Assembly: GCF_014642635.1 (NCBI RefSeq)
Contig: NZ_BMIQ01000003.1
Span: 63,255-127,254, forward strand
Length of the DNA: 64,000 nucleotides
Direction of reading: 5' to 3'
Source of the DNA: Aureimonas endophytica
GTDB lineage: Bacteria > Pseudomonadota > Alphaproteobacteria > Rhizobiales > Rhizobiaceae
Both the position numbers and the translations under genes were made by a program. Positions 18,915 through 27,500 of this stretch are shown in pieces; positions within the stretch are counted from its first letter, which is position 1; each line of letters starts with the position of its first letter. Under the pieces are notes generated by a model that saw nothing but the letters and a program-made list of their open reading frames with translations, did not search any database and was not told the origin of the DNA.

Positions 18915-19994
18915 CTACTTGGCGAGCCAGGTGTTGAAGCGTTCGGTCAGCTCCTCGTCGTGGTCCGCCCAGAACTCGGCGGAGATCGAGAACGAGTTCT
19001 TCGCGTTCTCCGGGGCCGTCGGCAGGTTTGGCAGGATGTCGGCCGGCACCATCTTCGCGGCGTCGACGTTCGAGGGGCCGTACGGGATGTACTTCGTCTG
19101 CTCGGCGAGCTGCTCGGGCTTGCTCGCGAAGGCGACGAACTGCTTGGCGAGGTCCTCGTGCTTCGCGCCCTTCGGGATCGCCCACATGTCCCAGTCGAGG
19201 CCGGCGCCGTCCCAGACGATCTTGAACGGCTTCCCGTTCTGCTTCACCGCGTCGTAGATGCGGCCGTTGTAGGAAGTGGTGATCGCCACTTCGCCGTCCG
19301 CGAGGAGCTGGGGCGGCTGGGCGCCCGCGCCCCACCAGACCTTCACGTTCGGCTTGATGGCGTCGAGCTTCGCGAAGGCCCGGTCTACGCCCTCCTTCGT
19401 CTTCAGCACGTCGTAGACCTCGGCCGGCTTCACGCCGTCGGCGATGAGCGCGAGCTCCAGGGTGGACTTCGGCGACTTGCGCATGGAGCGCGCGCCCGGG
19501 AACTTCTGGACGTCGAAGAAGTCCGCGGCCGTCTGGGGACCGCCGTTCGGGAACTTGGTCTCGTCGTAGGCGATGACGTAGGCGAAGGCGACGTTGCCGA
19601 CCGCGCAGTCGAGGGCGGCGCCGGGCAGGAACTTGTCGCGACCGCCGAGGGAGTCGTAGTCGATCTCCTGGAGCCAGCCCTCGTCGCAGCCTTGCAGGGC
19701 GTGGCCCGGCTCGACGTCAACCACGTCCCAGGTGACGTTGTTGGTCTCGACCATGCCCTTGAGCTTGGCGGTCTCGCCGCTCCACTCGTCGGTCAGGATC
19801 TTGGCGCCGGTCTCCTTCATGAACGGCTGGAAGAACGCCTTGTCCTGGCTCGCTTGGTACGCGCCGCCCCACGAGGCGATGTTCAGGCTTTCCTGGGCGC
19901 TGGCGCCGCCCGCGAGGAGGACGAGCGAGGCCCCACAGAGCCCGAGGGACCGGACGATGCGGCGGAGGGAGGCATGCGGATGCGTCTGGCTCAT
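18915..19994 (-). CDS. PotD-like periplasmic substrate-binding protein
   Basis: About 359 residues. A signal peptide with hydrophobic core near residues 17-30 ends at a likely ASA-QE cleavage site. The mature protein opens with LNIASWGGAYQ, typical of PotD/SpuD-like spermidine/putrescine-type binding proteins, and contains TTSYNGRIYDAV and WDMWAIPKGAKHEDLA. Two ATGs exist (20000 and 19994). AGGAG lies only 1-2 nt before the first but ~7 nt before the second, so 19994 is preferred. It delivers the substrate to the adjacent permeases. Confidence 0.88.
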   Translation of the reverse strand: MSQTHPHASLRRIVRSLGLCGASLVLLAGGASAQESLNIASWGGAYQASQDKAFFQPFMKETGAKILTDEWSGETAKLKGMVETNNVTWDVVDVEPGHALQGCDEGWLQEIDYDSLGGRDKFLPGAALDCAVGNVAFAYVIAYDETKFPNGGPQTAADFFDVQKFPGARSMRKSPKSTLELALIADGVKPAEVYDVLKTKEGVDRAFAKLDAIKPNVKVWWGAGAQPPQLLADGEVAITTSYNGRIYDAVKQNGKPFKIVWDGAGLDWDMWAIPKGAKHEDLAKQFVAFASKPEQLAEQTKYIPYGPSNVDAAKMVPADILPNLPTAPENAKNSFSISAEFWADHDEELTERFNTWLAK

Positions 19995-20046
19995 TTCCAT
20001 TCTCCTGTTTTCCGTTCGGTTGCTGGATGCTTGCCGGGAGGGTGAC

Positions 20047-21168
20047 TCAGTTGTCCGGCAGGGCGCGGCAGTCGCGGGTGTTCCAGCCGATCGAGATCCG
20101 TTGGCCGGGCTCGAAGCTGGACGGGGAGCCGACGCTCGAGGGCAGCTTGACCTCGACGCTGTCGCTGCCGAGCGCCGCCACGCGGACGCGGATGTGGTCG
20201 CCGAGGTAGATCACCTCGCGGACGGTCGCCTCGGCGGACGCGTCCGTCGCGGGAGTCGGGGAGATCGTCAGCCGTTCCGGCCGGATCGAGAGGGTGGTCG
20301 CGGCACCCTTGGACAGGCCTGGGACCGCCGACGCGCGGACGAGTTCCCGCCCCTGCCCCACGCTCACGGTGCAGGTACCGGCGTCTAGGTCGACCACCTG
20401 CCCGCGGATGGCGTTGTTGTCGCCGATGAAGCGGGCGACGAAGGGATTCGACGGCCGCTCGTAGATCTCGGTCGCCGTGCCGAGCTGCTGGACGCGGCCG
20501 TCGTTGAAGACGGCGATCCGGTCGGACATCGTCAGGGCCTCGCCCTGGTCGTGGGTGACGTAGACGACCGTTACGCCGAGGCGCTCGTGCAGGTGCTTGA
20601 GCTCGATCTGCATGTGCTCGCGCAACTGCTTGTCGAGCGCGCCGAGCGGCTCGTCCATGAGGACCAGCGCCGGCTCGAAGACGAGGGCCCGGGCGAGCGC
20701 GATGCGCTGCTGCTGCCCGCCCGAGAGCTGCGCCGGGCGGCGGTCGGCGAACTTGCCCATCTGGACCATGTCGAGGGCCCTTGCGACGCGCGCCGCTTTG
20801 TCCGAGGCGCCCAGTCCCCTCATGCGCAAGGGGAACCCGACGTTGTCGGCGACGCTCATGTGAGGGAACAGGGCGTAGTTCTGGAAGACGACGCCGATCC
20901 CCCGCTTGTGCGGCGGGAGGCGTTCGATCGGGCGACCGTCGAGGAGGATCGTTCCCGCCGTGGGCGTCTCGAAGCCCGCGAGCATCATCAGGCAGGTCGT
21001 CTTGCCGGAGCCGGAGGGCCCCAGCATCGTCAGGAACTCGCCGCGGCGGATGTCGAGGTCGAGACGCTTAACCACGATGCTGACGCCATCGTACGTCTTC
21101 TCGACCCCGTCAAACCGCACGAGCGTGTCGCTCCGCTCCTGGAGCGGCTTGGCATGCGGTTCCGCCAT
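20047..21168 (-). CDS. PotA-like ABC transporter ATP-binding protein
   Basis: 373 residues, with an ABC ATPase domain (~18-250) and a C-terminal TOBE regulatory domain (~290-365). Walker A GPSGSGKT, Q-loop VFQNYALFPHMS, signature LSGGQQQR and Walker B VLMDEPLGALD are all intact. The ATG at 21168 is preceded by a near-perfect AGGAGGT Shine-Dalgarno at 7 nt, so earlier in-frame starts can be dismissed. It is the first gene of the nine-gene minus-strand run ending at 8718 and drives import for the PotB/C/D-like partners. Confidence 0.92.
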   Translation of the reverse strand: MAEPHAKPLQERSDTLVRFDGVEKTYDGVSIVVKRLDLDIRRGEFLTMLGPSGSGKTTCLMMLAGFETPTAGTILLDGRPIERLPPHKRGIGVVFQNYALFPHMSVADNVGFPLRMRGLGASDKAARVARALDMVQMGKFADRRPAQLSGGQQQRIALARALVFEPALVLMDEPLGALDKQLREHMQIELKHLHERLGVTVVYVTHDQGEALTMSDRIAVFNDGRVQQLGTATEIYERPSNPFVARFIGDNNAIRGQVVDLDAGTCTVSVGQGRELVRASAVPGLSKGAATTLSIRPERLTISPTPATDASAEATVREVIYLGDHIRVRVAALGSDSVEVKLPSSVGSPSSFEPGQRISIGWNTRDCRALPDN

Positions 21169-21532
21169 GAAGGACGACCTCCTGTCGCAGCCCGCCATCT
21201 TTGAGGACGGGCGCACGGGTCCGGCGCCGTCGCCGGGGCGACCACGGGGATCCACTGCCGTCCGCGCGGTGGCGGAGCGTCTGTTGCTAGAAACTTCCTT
21301 CCCCCAACCAACGGACAGCTTCCGTCACGGCCGAGTGGATTTCACAGGTTCGCTGCACTTGCGGACAAATGCATTCCATACAAAAAATCATTTTACAAGC
21401 ATGAAAAAATAATGCCTACTTTTCACGCACCGCAGCATTGATTGAAGCGGCGCGGCGATCTTCCACAAGCAACGGAGGCTCTGATGAGCTAACGTCGGAC
21501 GTTCCCGCCGGAGCACCCTTGAAGGATACGCA
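21169..21532. promoter_or_regulatory. Divergent promoter region between the ABC/demethylase operon and the XRE-cupin regulator
   Basis: A 364-bp region between divergent genes. Bases ~21359-21420 form the most AT-rich island nearby, the best place for promoters in both directions. A perfect inverted repeat AACGTC-G-GACGTT spans 21491-21503, 29 bp before the regulator start, and is a plausible operator for autoregulation. No experimental promoter can be assigned. Confidence 0.5.
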
Positions 21533-22147
21533 ATGCCCTCCCTCAGCCTCCGCCGCGCCACGCAGACGCCCGACTCCGACCTGTCCGAGCTGGACGAGGC
21601 CGCGATCGGCGGTCAGATCCGCGAGCTGCGAAAGGTGAAGGGAATGACGTTGCAGCAGGTTGCGGAGGCTGCGGACGTCTCGGTCGGCTACCTCAGCCAG
21701 ATCGAGCGCAACCAGAGCAAGCTCCCGATCGGCGTCCTGAAGCGGATCAGCAACGCGCTCGGAATCCAGATGAGCTGGTTCTTCCATGCAGCCCCCGACG
21801 TCCCTTCGGACGAACGGGACTGGATCGTGCGCGCCCACAACCGGCGCAAGTTCTCGTTCACGGGTATCGGCATCCTTGAGGAGCTCCTCACGCCGAACCT
21901 CAGCGGCCCGCTTGAGCTCCTGATGAGCACGATCGAGCCGGGTGCCGACAGCGGCGACTACAGCCACGACGGGGCCGAGGCTGGCCTTGTCATTTCCGGG
22001 CGCCTCGACCTCTGGATCGCGGGGCGGTTCTTCCAGCTCGAGGAGGGAGACAGCTTCTCCTTCAAGAGCACCGAGATCCACCGCTGCGCGAACTCGGGCG
22101 ACGTCCCCGCCAAGGTCGTCTGGGTGATCACCCCACCCCACTACTGA
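21533..22147 (+). CDS. XRE-family regulator with C-terminal cupin domain
   Basis: 204 residues. An XRE helix-turn-helix lies at ~26-80, with IRELRKVKGMTLQQVAEAA and VGYLSQIERNQS. A cupin_2 sensor domain at ~125-200 contains the GLVISGRLDLWI and LEEGDSFSF strands. This architecture (PuuR/SinR-like) controls catabolism of amines and amino acids by sensing a small ligand in the cupin. It is divergent from the PotA-like gene and upstream of purU-folD, so it probably regulates both arms. GAAGGAT upstream of the ATG is a reasonable Shine-Dalgarno. Confidence 0.88.
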   Translation: MPSLSLRRATQTPDSDLSELDEAAIGGQIRELRKVKGMTLQQVAEAADVSVGYLSQIERNQSKLPIGVLKRISNALGIQMSWFFHAAPDVPSDERDWIVRAHNRRKFSFTGIGILEELLTPNLSGPLELLMSTIEPGADSGDYSHDGAEAGLVISGRLDLWIAGRFFQLEEGDSFSFKSTEIHRCANSGDVPAKVVWVITPPHY

Positions 22148-22261
22148 CCGGCGGCGCCCCGCGCGGGCGCGGCTTTCCCTCCCCAAGACCACATCCCCCG
22201 CCGTCGTCGACGGACGGGGAACGCCCTCCCTTGCCTTGCGCCTATTTCAGGAGCCGCCGCC

Positions 22262-23113
22262 GTGCCCCAAAGGTTCATTCTCAACCTTGCGTGCGAAGAC
22301 CGCCCCGGCATCGTCGCCGGCGTGACCACCGAACTCGCCGCGGTCGGCGCGAACATCGTGGAGTCGGGTCAGTTCTGGGACACGCTGACGAACCGCTTCT
22401 TCATGCGGATCGCGTTCGCGGCCCCGGACGGCCTGTCGAAGGACGCGGTCGAGCGGGCGCTCAAGCCGGCCGTCGAACGCTTCGGGCTCAAGGCGACGCT
22501 GACCGAGTCCGCAAGGAGGCCGCGGATCATCATCATGGTCTCGAAGTTCGACCATGCCATGCTGCACCTCCTGTACCAGATTCGCGTCGGCTGGCTCGAC
22601 GCCGAGGTGGTCGCGATCGTGTCGAACCACGAGGATAGCCGGAGGACCGCCGAACTGGAGGGCATCCCCTTCCACTGCTGGAAGGTCGACAAGACCAACA
22701 AGGCGGAGCAGGAAGAGCGTCTGCTGGAGCTCGTGCGCGAGACGGGCACAGACCTCGTCGTGCTCGCCCGCTACATGCAGGTGCTGTCGGACAACCTCTC
22801 CAAGCGCTTGTTCGGCAAGGCGATCAACATCCACCACTCCTTCCTGCCGAGCTTCAAGGGCGCGAAGCCCTACCACCAGGCGCACGAGCGCGGCGTGAAG
22901 CTGATCGGAGCGACAGCCCACTACGTGACGAGCGACCTCGACGAGGGACCGATCATCGAGCAGGAGACCGAGAGGGTGAACCACTCGATGACGGGCGACG
23001 ACCTTGTCGCCACCGGCCGCGACGTCGAGAGCCGTGTCCTTGCCCGGGCGGTGAAAAGCCACCTCGAGGGGCGGGTCATGCTCAACGGACACAAGACGGT
23101 GGTGTTCGCGTGA
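22262..23113 (+). CDS. purU: Formyltetrahydrofolate deformylase
   Basis: 283 residues, the usual PurU length. An N-terminal ACT domain (~5-80) carries [12 protein letters not shown], and a formyltransferase-fold hydrolase domain (~86-280) carries [20 protein letters not shown] and [12 protein letters not shown] with the expected His and Asp. It hydrolyses 10-formyl-THF to formate and THF. The start is GTG at 22262, with CAGGAG about 8 nt upstream. Its stop overlaps the folD GTG by 4 bp. Next to methyl-group-oxidising enzymes its likely role is to recycle THF and discard C1 units as formate. Confidence 0.95.
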   Translation: MPQRFILNLACEDRPGIVAGVTTELAAVGANIVESGQFWDTLTNRFFMRIAFAAPDGLSKDAVERALKPAVERFGLKATLTESARRPRIIIMVSKFDHAMLHLLYQIRVGWLDAEVVAIVSNHEDSRRTAELEGIPFHCWKVDKTNKAEQEERLLELVRETGTDLVVLARYMQVLSDNLSKRLFGKAINIHHSFLPSFKGAKPYHQAHERGVKLIGATAHYVTSDLDEGPIIEQETERVNHSMTGDDLVATGRDVESRVLARAVKSHLEGRVMLNGHKTVVFA

Positions 23114-24060
23114 GCGCGCTCCATGAGCCCGCCGCCCGCGGTACGGCACGGGTGATCGACGGTAAGGCGACGGCGTCCCGCGTCTTGGAATGGGTGACCG
23201 CGAGGGCCTCCGAACTCGAACGAGCCGGGACGCGTCCGGGCATCGCTGTGGTGATCGTGGGCGACGACCCCGCGAGCAAGGTCTACGTCGCGTCGAAGGC
23301 GCGCGCCGCCGAGGCCTGTGGTTTCCATTCGATCACGCACCGCTTGCCGGACGCAACGGCGCAGGCTGACCTCCTGGCGCTCGTCGGACAACTGAACGGC
23401 GACCCGGCGATCCACGGCATTCTCGTCCAGCTCCCGCTGCCGGGGCAACTCGACGCCTCGCGGGTCATCGGCGCGATCTCGCCGGAAAAGGACATCGACG
23501 GATTCCATGCCTTGAACGCCGGGCGGCTCTGGAGCGGAGGCGGAAGCGACGCCTTCGTGCCATGCACCCCCGCCGGAGCGATGTTGCTCATCGAGCAGGT
23601 CCACGGACGTGAACTCGCCGGGCTCGAAGCGGTGGTCGTCGGACGCTCGAACATCGTCGGCAAGCCCATGGCCGCCCTTCTCCTCGCGGCGAACGCCACC
23701 GTCGCGGTCGCTCACAGCCGCACGCGGGACTTGCGCGAGGTGTGCCGCCGCGCGGACATCCTAGTCGCGGCTGTCGGGCGTCCCAGACTGATAGAGGGCG
23801 ACTGGATCAAGCCTGGTGCCACGGTCATCGACGTCGGCATCAACCGCGTCGAGGCGCCGGAACTCGGAGACGGGCGGACGAAGCTGGTTGGCGACGTGGA
23901 CTACGCGGCGGCCGTCGACGTGGCCGGTGCGGCGACACCCGTGCCGGGCGGCGTCGGTCCGATGACGATCGCGATGCTCATGGCGAATACCCTTGCCTCG
24001 GCAGCCCGCTCAGTGGGACTGGCCACTCCGCGCTTCGCTGCGGGAGCTAACGTGCTGTAA
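23110..24060 (+). CDS. folD: Bifunctional methylene-THF dehydrogenase/methenyl-THF cyclohydrolase
   Basis: 316 residues. The FolD signatures [15 protein letters not shown] (Tyr59 and Lys63 of the active site) and [14 protein letters not shown] plus [15 protein letters not shown] of the NADP-binding domain are intact. It converts 5,10-methylene-THF to 10-formyl-THF, the substrate of the upstream PurU. GTG start at 23110 inside the purU stop (GTGA overlap), so the two are translationally coupled. It is probably an accessory copy dedicated to the demethylation module. Confidence 0.95.
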   Translation: MSALHEPAARGTARVIDGKATASRVLEWVTARASELERAGTRPGIAVVIVGDDPASKVYVASKARAAEACGFHSITHRLPDATAQADLLALVGQLNGDPAIHGILVQLPLPGQLDASRVIGAISPEKDIDGFHALNAGRLWSGGGSDAFVPCTPAGAMLLIEQVHGRELAGLEAVVVGRSNIVGKPMAALLLAANATVAVAHSRTRDLREVCRRADILVAAVGRPRLIEGDWIKPGATVIDVGINRVEAPELGDGRTKLVGDVDYAAAVDVAGAATPVPGGVGPMTIAMLMANTLASAARSVGLATPRFAAGANVL

Positions 24061-24205
24061 ACCGTCAAGGCGAGGTCGATCGGCGGACAGTTCTTACGGC
24101 TTCGCCACTCCGACGAACGCCTGCAACCCGGGCCAGCGATCCATTTCGTTGCCTTCGCAGGAAACCCTGAGTGTATGAGGTCCACTGACGCGGAAGCAGC
24201 CGCTG

Positions 24206-24712
24206 TCAGGCCGATGGATGGAGCCTCGTGTCTAGCGCGAACCGCTGCTGGTCCCGGACCGTGTAGGTCCCTCCGCCACCGGAAAGGAAGAGGAGGTTCC
24301 ATGATCTCCTCGACACGACGGAGGGGAGGACAACGAACCGGTGGTTCGCCAGGAGTTGGTCGCCGAACGCCTGCTGCCCAGGCGACACGTGCCCGGGCAC
24401 CAGCCAGTTCGGGTTCGGCACGTCGGCCGGCTGGACGACATGCACCTCCGACGGATCGGGGACGACGAACTCGGTGAGGACGTGGGGTACGGTGTCGAGG
24501 TGTGGGAAGCCAGTGTGGACCGCGACCTCGACGATCGCGGTCGCCGGGTCCAAGGAGCAGTAAACGGCCTTCCGGCCCACCGAACTCCACCGTCCCCCCA
24601 CGCGGAAGGATCCCTCCCCAGAGTCCCAAGTGGCCGCGTACGCGTCGCGGTCTATCCGCCACGCGACTAGCTCGGCGCCGCCGAGGGCGCCGGGGAGCGG
24701 AACCATCGCCAT
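24206..24712 (-). CDS. RES-domain toxin (NAD+-degrading family)
   Basis: 168 residues spanning a RES domain: AWRIDR (17-22), SFRVGGRWSSVGRKAVYCSL (35-54) and ATAIVEVAVHTGF (57-69). The family's candidate catalytic Arg, Tyr and Glu fall in these segments (Arg19, Tyr51, Glu62). RES toxins deplete or modify cellular NAD+ when freed from their Xre-type antitoxin. The start ATG lies 1 bp after the antitoxin stop, the normal antitoxin-first order. Activity is inferred from family membership. Confidence 0.85.
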   Translation of the reverse strand: MAMVPLPGALGGAELVAWRIDRDAYAATWDSGEGSFRVGGRWSSVGRKAVYCSLDPATAIVEVAVHTGFPHLDTVPHVLTEFVVPDPSEVHVVQPADVPNPNWLVPGHVSPGQQAFGDQLLANHRFVVLPSVVSRRSWNLLFLSGGGGTYTVRDQQRFALDTRLHPSA

Positions 24713-24713
24713 G

Positions 24714-25367
24714 TCAGGCGTAGACGCCGAACTCTATGCGGGTCAGCAAGGTGCGGACCATCTCGGTGCCGGGAGGCGTCGAGAGCAGGTCGATGGGCTT
24801 CGCCCCCTCGAGGGCGGTCGCCGGAGTCTCCAACCAGCGCTCGGCTGCTTCCTGCGTGCCGAAGACCTCGGACGCGTGCGCGAGGGTCTCGGCGAACTGC
24901 CAGGCCTTGCCACTGGCCTCGACGCTGAGCGTCTCCTCCGGTTCTGACTTGAGGCGCTGCTGGGTGCGCAGGGACATGCCGAGCGCCCCGGAGAGCACGG
25001 TCCGGTCATGGACGACCACGAGCGAGTCGAGCAGGTGCGTGACCGAGCGTTTGGGAAGGCCGTGCGAGATGACGTGGTGGGTGTCCATTGGGGAGGTGAT
25101 CTCCCGCGGGATCACTTCCTTGCCGCCAAGGAAACCGACGACGCGTTCGACCCGGTGTCCGTCCAGGGAATAAACGTGCACCTCGGCGGCTACCTTGCCC
25201 GCCTCGCGCACCGTCCATTCGCCGCCCTTCCGCGACTTTCCCGCGGGTGCGTTGGCTTCCATCGCCCGAGCCGCGCGTTGAACAACCGCTTCCTTGATGA
25301 TCTCTTCCTTCACGTCGTCCTCGCCATTTGTCGCAATTAATGTGCCATCTGGCGTCAAATGTTTCAA
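24714..25367 (-). CDS. Xre/MbcA/ParS-type antitoxin with long N-terminal extension
   Basis: 217 residues if translated from the TTG at 25367. The last ~50 residues (FGTQEAAERWLETPATAL...LLTRIEFGVYA) are the toxin-binding MbcA/ParS (DUF2384) domain. The preceding segment TVLSGALGMSLRTQQRLK is the usual helix-turn-helix-like part. The first ~110 residues (HVYSLDGHRVERVVGF, REITSPMDTHH) are not a feature I recognise in this antitoxin family, which is usually ~120-160 residues. An in-frame GTG within EDDVKEE is an alternative start. It pairs with the RES toxin. Confidence 0.75.
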   Translation of the reverse strand: MKHLTPDGTLIATNGEDDVKEEIIKEAVVQRAARAMEANAPAGKSRKGGEWTVREAGKVAAEVHVYSLDGHRVERVVGFLGGKEVIPREITSPMDTHHVISHGLPKRSVTHLLDSLVVVHDRTVLSGALGMSLRTQQRLKSEPEETLSVEASGKAWQFAETLAHASEVFGTQEAAERWLETPATALEGAKPIDLLSTPPGTEMVRTLLTRIEFGVYA

Positions 25368-25860
25368 GGGTTAGGGCGACGTGCCCGACCACGTACCAGG
25401 CCGCAGCGCGACGCCGGGTGATCCGGCAGTCCATGCTCATGACCCTCGAACCTCCGGTTTCCTTGGTTTCGCCGCCGCGGAATCCTCTTGGGTATTGCTC
25501 GACGAGCGGCGGGCCCGGGGTGCCTTCGTTGTGGGCTCGCAGTTGGCCAGGAACCTCTGGGTGTAGGCAAGCGAAGCTTCCGCGACCGCTCCCCTGGTAA
25601 CCAGGAACGACCAACCGAGGACGAGGATCAGCAAGGGGACGCAGACGAAACGGTGGGACCATCGAGAGAGCAGCGGCCATGGCGGCCCACGCGAGCACTC
25701 GGACGACGCAACTGCACGACCGTCTGTCCGATGAGGTCACTCTCGACGAGGTTGAGCGTATTCAGATCTAGTGGATGGAGTCCACTGCCCCTCCGTCTAC
25801 CCGGAGCCGTTCAGCAATGCATATTGCTGTCAGGGCGCGGGACATCAGTGAAGCCGCCGG
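25368..25860. other. Intergenic stretch, possible small membrane ORF only
   Basis: No convincing gene. A minus-strand frame at 25437-25634 (TTG start, 65 residues, hydrophobic first ~20 residues then charged) could be a small membrane protein, but it has no good ribosome-binding site and no family I recognise. Confidence 0.3.
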
Positions 25861-27354
25861 TCAAGGCATGACGATTGATGTCCCGGGAGGGTTGATCACG
25901 TAGTCGAAGCTGACCTCGTCTCGATCCGCCCCGCGCGTGTCGTCCTTGATGCCGAAAATACGTGCGGCGAAAACGGCACCTTCTTGGTTCTCCACGAGGA
26001 AGCCCTCGCCGACATGGACGGTGTAATGACCCGAGGTGGTGTCCAAGGATTCGATGGAGATCGCCTCGCCACTAGCATAATTCTTGACCCTCGCGATCCT
26101 CCGCGTGCCGCTGCGTTTCACGACATGAATGGCGGTGTTGCTGCCTTTGGAGAAGGCAAGCGTGAAAAGGAGACCCTCACGTTCAAGCCGCATCTGGCCA
26201 TCGTGAGTCGAGTAGTCGAACGTTTCGCGTCCCGCCGGACGGGACGAGGCTCCGCCATAGAAGGTTGTAGTCGACGCCGGGATTGTTACGTAGGCCGTAC
26301 CTCCGGAGATGTTGATGTACGGCCCCGAGGAAGCGCCCTGGATCACGCTGTTCGCCGTTGCCTCGGCTGCTCCCACATCCGCCACCAGTTCCTGGGGTGC
26401 CTCCATCTCCTCCAGCAACTCCTGCAAGCTCGACAGCCGGAGGGAGCGGCCGCCGGACCTTCGGCGGTACTCGTCCACAAGTTCCGGTCGCGGGTAGAGG
26501 CGCCTGCCGCCCGAACGGACGAACCAATCGGCCTTCTCCTCGCCGGTTACGAAGACGAGATCCTTCTTGTGGGTTTCGCCAAGATTGAGGAGGGACAGCC
26601 AGATCAGGACATCGCCTACGCCTTGGTCGCCCTTGCTGGCGTCCTTGTAACCGGGCGGCACCTTGTGCCGGATGCCGTACTCCAGGAGCTCAACCACCTC
26701 CTTTTCCGAGACGCCGGGACCCACCATCCGCTCGGCGCCGAAGATGCTGGCGTAGAGGGTCATTATGGGATCAGTTCCCCGCCACGCTCGCATATGCTTC
26801 GCCAAGCCCTTAAGGCGACCGGAGTATTCCTTCACCGCCTCCTTGTAGGATCGCTCCGCCCGAAGGAGTTCGTCACCGTCGGCGAAGCCCTCTAGGAACA
26901 GGGGACTGACGGGAACGCTCAGTCCTTGCAGCCTGGAGATTTGGTCCTCCAAGGCCTTCACCATGTCGGCCAGCTTCGTATCGCGGTGCTTGATGAACTC
27001 GCGCGGAACCTGCTCGGGCAGGAAAAGGCGATCTTCTCGGGCGATCTTGGAGTAAACCCCGGCCAATCCTGCCAAGTCGCCCGTGTTCATTTGGTACGGC
27101 AGCAGGAGGGCGTTCGTGTCGAACGATACAAGGACATCGGGAGAGTTCATGTCGACCGCGGCCGTCGGTTGGAAGACGCCGTGAGCATCCGGATAGAGCC
27201 GGCTAAGCCAGAAGTGGTCAGGAGCGTTGGCTGGCGGCTTCGCGCCGCCTTTCGGGCGGTCCTTTTCGGGCGCCGCCTGCGGCTTGAGACCGGACTCCGA
27301 ATTCGGTTGTGCTCGCTCCGTGTCGACTTCGTCCAATGCCCTCTCCTGATTCAT
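25861..27354 (-). CDS. PIN-like domain protein of unknown function
   Basis: About 497 residues. Residues ~70-310 form a PIN-like (PIN_8) nuclease domain: VLVSFDTNALLLPYQ gives the first acidic residue, Asp79. FLPEQVPREFIKHR follows, then GDVLIWLSLL with Asp248 and KDLVFVTGEEKADWF with Asp276, fitting a metal-dependent RNase/nuclease centre. An unrecognised beta-rich domain (~345-497) follows. The N-terminal ~65 residues are polar and probably disordered. ATG at 27354 is chosen, but a GTG 30 bp upstream and a TTG downstream with a better AGGAG are alternatives. Such proteins occur in defence or stress loci; its position beside a toxin-antitoxin pair fits that. Confidence 0.7.
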   Translation of the reverse strand: MNQERALDEVDTERAQPNSESGLKPQAAPEKDRPKGGAKPPANAPDHFWLSRLYPDAHGVFQPTAAVDMNSPDVLVSFDTNALLLPYQMNTGDLAGLAGVYSKIAREDRLFLPEQVPREFIKHRDTKLADMVKALEDQISRLQGLSVPVSPLFLEGFADGDELLRAERSYKEAVKEYSGRLKGLAKHMRAWRGTDPIMTLYASIFGAERMVGPGVSEKEVVELLEYGIRHKVPPGYKDASKGDQGVGDVLIWLSLLNLGETHKKDLVFVTGEEKADWFVRSGGRRLYPRPELVDEYRRRSGGRSLRLSSLQELLEEMEAPQELVADVGAAEATANSVIQGASSGPYINISGGTAYVTIPASTTTFYGGASSRPAGRETFDYSTHDGQMRLEREGLLFTLAFSKGSNTAIHVVKRSGTRRIARVKNYASGEAISIESLDTTSGHYTVHVGEGFLVENQEGAVFAARIFGIKDDTRGADRDEVSFDYVINPPGTSIVMP

Positions 27355-27500
27355 CGGTAGCACCCGATGACATAGGTCAGGCACCTGCTGGCTCCAGCCG
27401 CAGTGCCTCGCTGCCGATTCGGGATCGACGCCGTCGTGCCGAGGGAACGCGAGAGCGCTGCCCCGACGTGTCCTGGTCAGCGGGGCCCCACACGCTGACG

